DNA from: Sistotremastrum niveocremeum HHB9708
Taxonomy: Eukaryota > Basidiomycota > Agaricomycetes > Sistotremastrales > Sistotremastraceae
DNA length: 64,000 nt
NCBI GenBank assembly: GCA_001630475.1
Contig: KV419411.1
Coordinates: forward strand, 406,010-470,009
Reading direction: 5' to 3'
In this document: positions 61,785 through 64,000 of the stretch, piece by piece
Layout of the letters: each line of letters begins with the position of its first letter
Position numbering within the stretch: position 1 is the first letter of the stretch
Program-made: the position numbers and the translations under genes
The notes under the pieces: model-generated
Told to the model about the DNA's origin: nothing
What the model saw: only the letters and a program-made list of their open reading frames with translations
Database searches by the model: none

Positions 61785-63008
61785 TCAGCTATTTAAGTTC
61801 CCCGACTCACTGATGGCGGAAAGAGACCCCGTCGAAAATCGCTGCCGATTCTGGGCCTTGGCACGAGTATGCCCACTCTCCGGCCTCTGAGAGCGCGCCC
61901 TTCCTACCAGAGTGATGGATGTTCCTTCGCTTGCCGTGGATGGAAGGCTCGATGCGAGAGTGCCCATACCACCACTGCTCTGGGCATATGTGCTCGTTGG
62001 AACTAGTGGTTGCACTAATGATACAGGCTGAGGGCTTGACAACGGTGGGAGATCTAGATGTTCAAAAAGGATTAGTCACGCTGCTCGAACGAAGAGAATA
62101 GCAGATAAAAATAAGGTTTGGAAAAGGAACGCTTAACGTACGATATGGTTCAATCTCGAGAAAAGGTTTGGTTTCTGGAGTAGGGACTGTACCGGTAGGG
62201 GCCCTGGAATTTTGTGGTAATGTACGGCGTACGGATTTGTGAGCTCTGAGTTTTATGGAAAGGATTACTAAGACCACGATTGCGATGAGCAATGCCGTAG
62301 ATAATGACGCGGCGAGAATAATTTTAACTTTGCCATCTGAGCTATTGGGCATGATTGCAGATGCAGGTGACGATTTAGCGGACGAGGGCACCGGTGTGGT
62401 ACTCGAAGAGTGCGTCGAAGGGAGAGGGCTTGAGGTCGCTTGAATAGCGGAGAAGACAAAATGATCCAAACAGAGCGAAAGACCTTCCAACCGGTTGTGG
62501 ATGACAACGGTATGCTTTGCAGGAGTCGTTGAAACTATTCCTTGAAACAAGGGAGAACGTTTGTGCTGGAAAGGGCCTCGTGGGAAATACAACCATTGGC
62601 CGAAATCGGTGATATTGCCACGTTTTATTGTGGCTACAAGGGTTGGGGATGTGGTTATGGTTCCTGTTGGTAAAGCAGACGCGGGGAGTGATATATTGCC
62701 GAAAAGGCTATAAGAGACTCCTGAAATATGCACAGCCGCTCTCTCAATGACCGAAAACACGAAGGAAGCTATAGATATCACATACCCTCGAAGGTGAAGG
62801 TGGCATTAGAGCCCGTACTCGTCGAACACATCGAACTTCCATTCGATCGCCATTCATCCGGAGGGAGAAAGGTGATGAGACTAGATTGGGCTTCGACCGT
62901 CGTAGTAGCGGGAGTTCCCATTATTCTTCCTTCAGAGGTGATCCAGAAAGTTTCAATCAAGTGTGATACAAGGAGTATACTCCAGGCTGGACAGGAATGG
63001 GATGTCAA
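61785..63008 (-). CDS. Single-pass membrane protein Q3
   Basis: Three exons (63008..62786, 62720..62142, 62053..61785) give 356 residues. The start MTSHSCPAWSILLVSHLIET is a weak leader. The ectodomain has FLPPDEWRSNGSSMCSTSTG, FTFEGVSYSLFGNISL and HTVVIHNRLEGLSLCLDHF; then a Ser/Pro/Thr stalk, the helix VKIILAASLSTALLIAIVVL, a basic patch and EIEPY at the same splice phase as Q1 and Q2. The cytosolic tail differs: Pro/Ser-rich, ending SAISESGNLNS. The most diverged member of the trio. A gataaaaag word about 60 bases upstream may be its TATA element. Confidence 0.75.
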
Positions 63009-63702
63009 GAGCTGAAGCTCGTTCTGCGAGCTAGGGTTTCATAGAAGGATGATCCTCCGCCTTTTTATCATCGACGTACGAGCGAGCAACGATCAAATGT
63101 CAGAAACAGTGGCATAGAAGTGCATAATGCGCAGCGCCGCCGCCGCCGCCGGCTCAGAAGTGCCATTGATCATCAATCACCTCTGTGACGCGCCGCCGCT
63201 CTTCAGTCTAGCCGAGCCATAAAATAATTCAACAGCCTGAGAGCCGAAAGGCAGCATTAAAAGGAAGACCCGACCTACTATGCATGCAGAGAAGATCAGA
63301 AGAACATTCCTATCGTGTAAACAAGGCGGCTGACTGTTCTTTCCTCACAACAAGACTGATCCAGAGTGATACCATGTCGACGGTCAGGCCACCAAGATTG
63401 ATGCCGTTTGGGAGGAGCATCGTAGTGCTTAAATATAGGCTGAGCTATATATCAGAGCAGTCCGGGCCCGGCGTCGCAAGAGACAGCGAGAAAGGCAATG
63501 CTGAACAGGATGCATGACGAGGGGCACAACACCACTGCTGTGGTGTACGTGACTTCTGCGATGCGTGTCATCCATATATCTTGCGGTTGAAAACTAAGTT
63601 TAAAGGATTTCATGGACGTTATGTCTCAGGAGCTTGTGCACCAGGCAAAAGCAGGCAAAAAGCCGTGAATTCGTAAAGAAAGAGCGTTCCGGACTCCGAC
63701 AA
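63009..63702. repeat. Divergent spacer of Q3 and dynactin gene with a GCC microsatellite
   Basis: Five GCC-type units at about 63135-63151. The rest shows short unremarkable frames and should hold the promoters of the two outward-facing genes. Confidence 0.4.
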
Positions 63703-63938
63703 ATGGCCTGCTCAGTCCTCTTCCACTGCCCTTGCCTTAACCCACCAACTGACCCACCGCCACCACCCTCACAAGCATCGAGTTCGACGTCGAATCATCC
63801 ATTACACACCCTTTTCTTCTGCGAAGAGTGCGACGCCATACGTTGCGATCGATGTGTCTCAGTCGAAGTCAGCGCGTACCATTGTCCGAACTGTCTGTTC
63901 GAGGTGCCGAGTGCTAGTGTCAGAGCAGAAAAGAACAG
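63703..63938 (+). CDS. DCTN4: Dynactin subunit 4 (p62), first exon, runs off the window
   Basis: p62 sits in the pointed-end complex of dynactin, the activator of cytoplasmic dynein. The exon shows VLFHCPCLNPP, a Pro/Ser insert, then paired Cys motifs FFCEECDAIRCDRC and YHCPNCLFEVPSA, and RAEKNR just before a gtgcga donor at 63939. This is the N-terminal zinc-binding region of the family. A Met at 63634 is also in frame, but the one at 63703 gives the usual short lead-in. The remaining exons lie outside the window. Confidence 0.85.
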
Positions 63939-64000
63939 GTGCGATAACAAAAGATGCATCCAGCTCGTATTCTGAAGAGACGCGTAGATGTGCGAGAAAT

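Overview
The window is nuclear DNA from a filamentous fungus, most likely an agaricomycete basidiomycete. Genes are cut by many 48-80 bp GT-AG introns. The gene set fits that group: a secreted polysaccharide esterase with a CBM1 module, a GMC flavo-oxidase, F-box families, DUF6535-type membrane proteins and Ser/Thr-rich single-pass membrane proteins. No rRNA, tRNA, CRISPR array or bacterial operon was seen. Gene models were spliced by eye from reading-frame continuity, splice signals and comparison between paralogues.

Layout. 0-14 kb is mainly housekeeping and metabolic: a CE1 acetylxylan esterase entering from the left edge (its catalytic Ser is replaced by Leu), the V-ATPase c subunit, two tandem F-box proteins, an aldo/keto reductase with a C-terminal membrane tail, a CorA-type metal transporter and an amino acid permease. 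14-40 kb is an accessory island. It holds three paralogues of an unrecognised protein (X1, X2, X3, minus strand), two paralogues of a very large unrecognised protein (Y1, Y2, plus strand), a small beta-rich protein resembling fungal crystal-toxin-like proteins (Z), and a protein ending in a fucose-lectin-like propeller (W). X2/Y1 and X3/Y2 are head-to-head pairs. Between X1 and X2 lies a duplicate of the X2/Y1 spacer.

40-46 kb carries two more CorA-type transporters, divergently transcribed, both with GQN where the 8-10 kb copy has the canonical GMN. 46-52 kb carries two tandem DUF6535-type proteins. 52.7-54.7 kb is a GMC oxidoreductase. 56-63 kb carries three paralogous single-pass membrane proteins, with a 1.3 kb ORF-poor stretch bounded by imperfect inverted repeats between the first two. 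The right edge holds the start of dynactin subunit 4 (p62).

How it fits together. Most families here are present as local duplicates. The best candidate for an undescribed system is the X/Y divergent pair, present twice with conserved exon structure and sitting beside lectin-like and toxin-like cytosolic proteins. A role in defence against grazers or competitors is inference from context only; neither X nor Y shows a domain I recognise.
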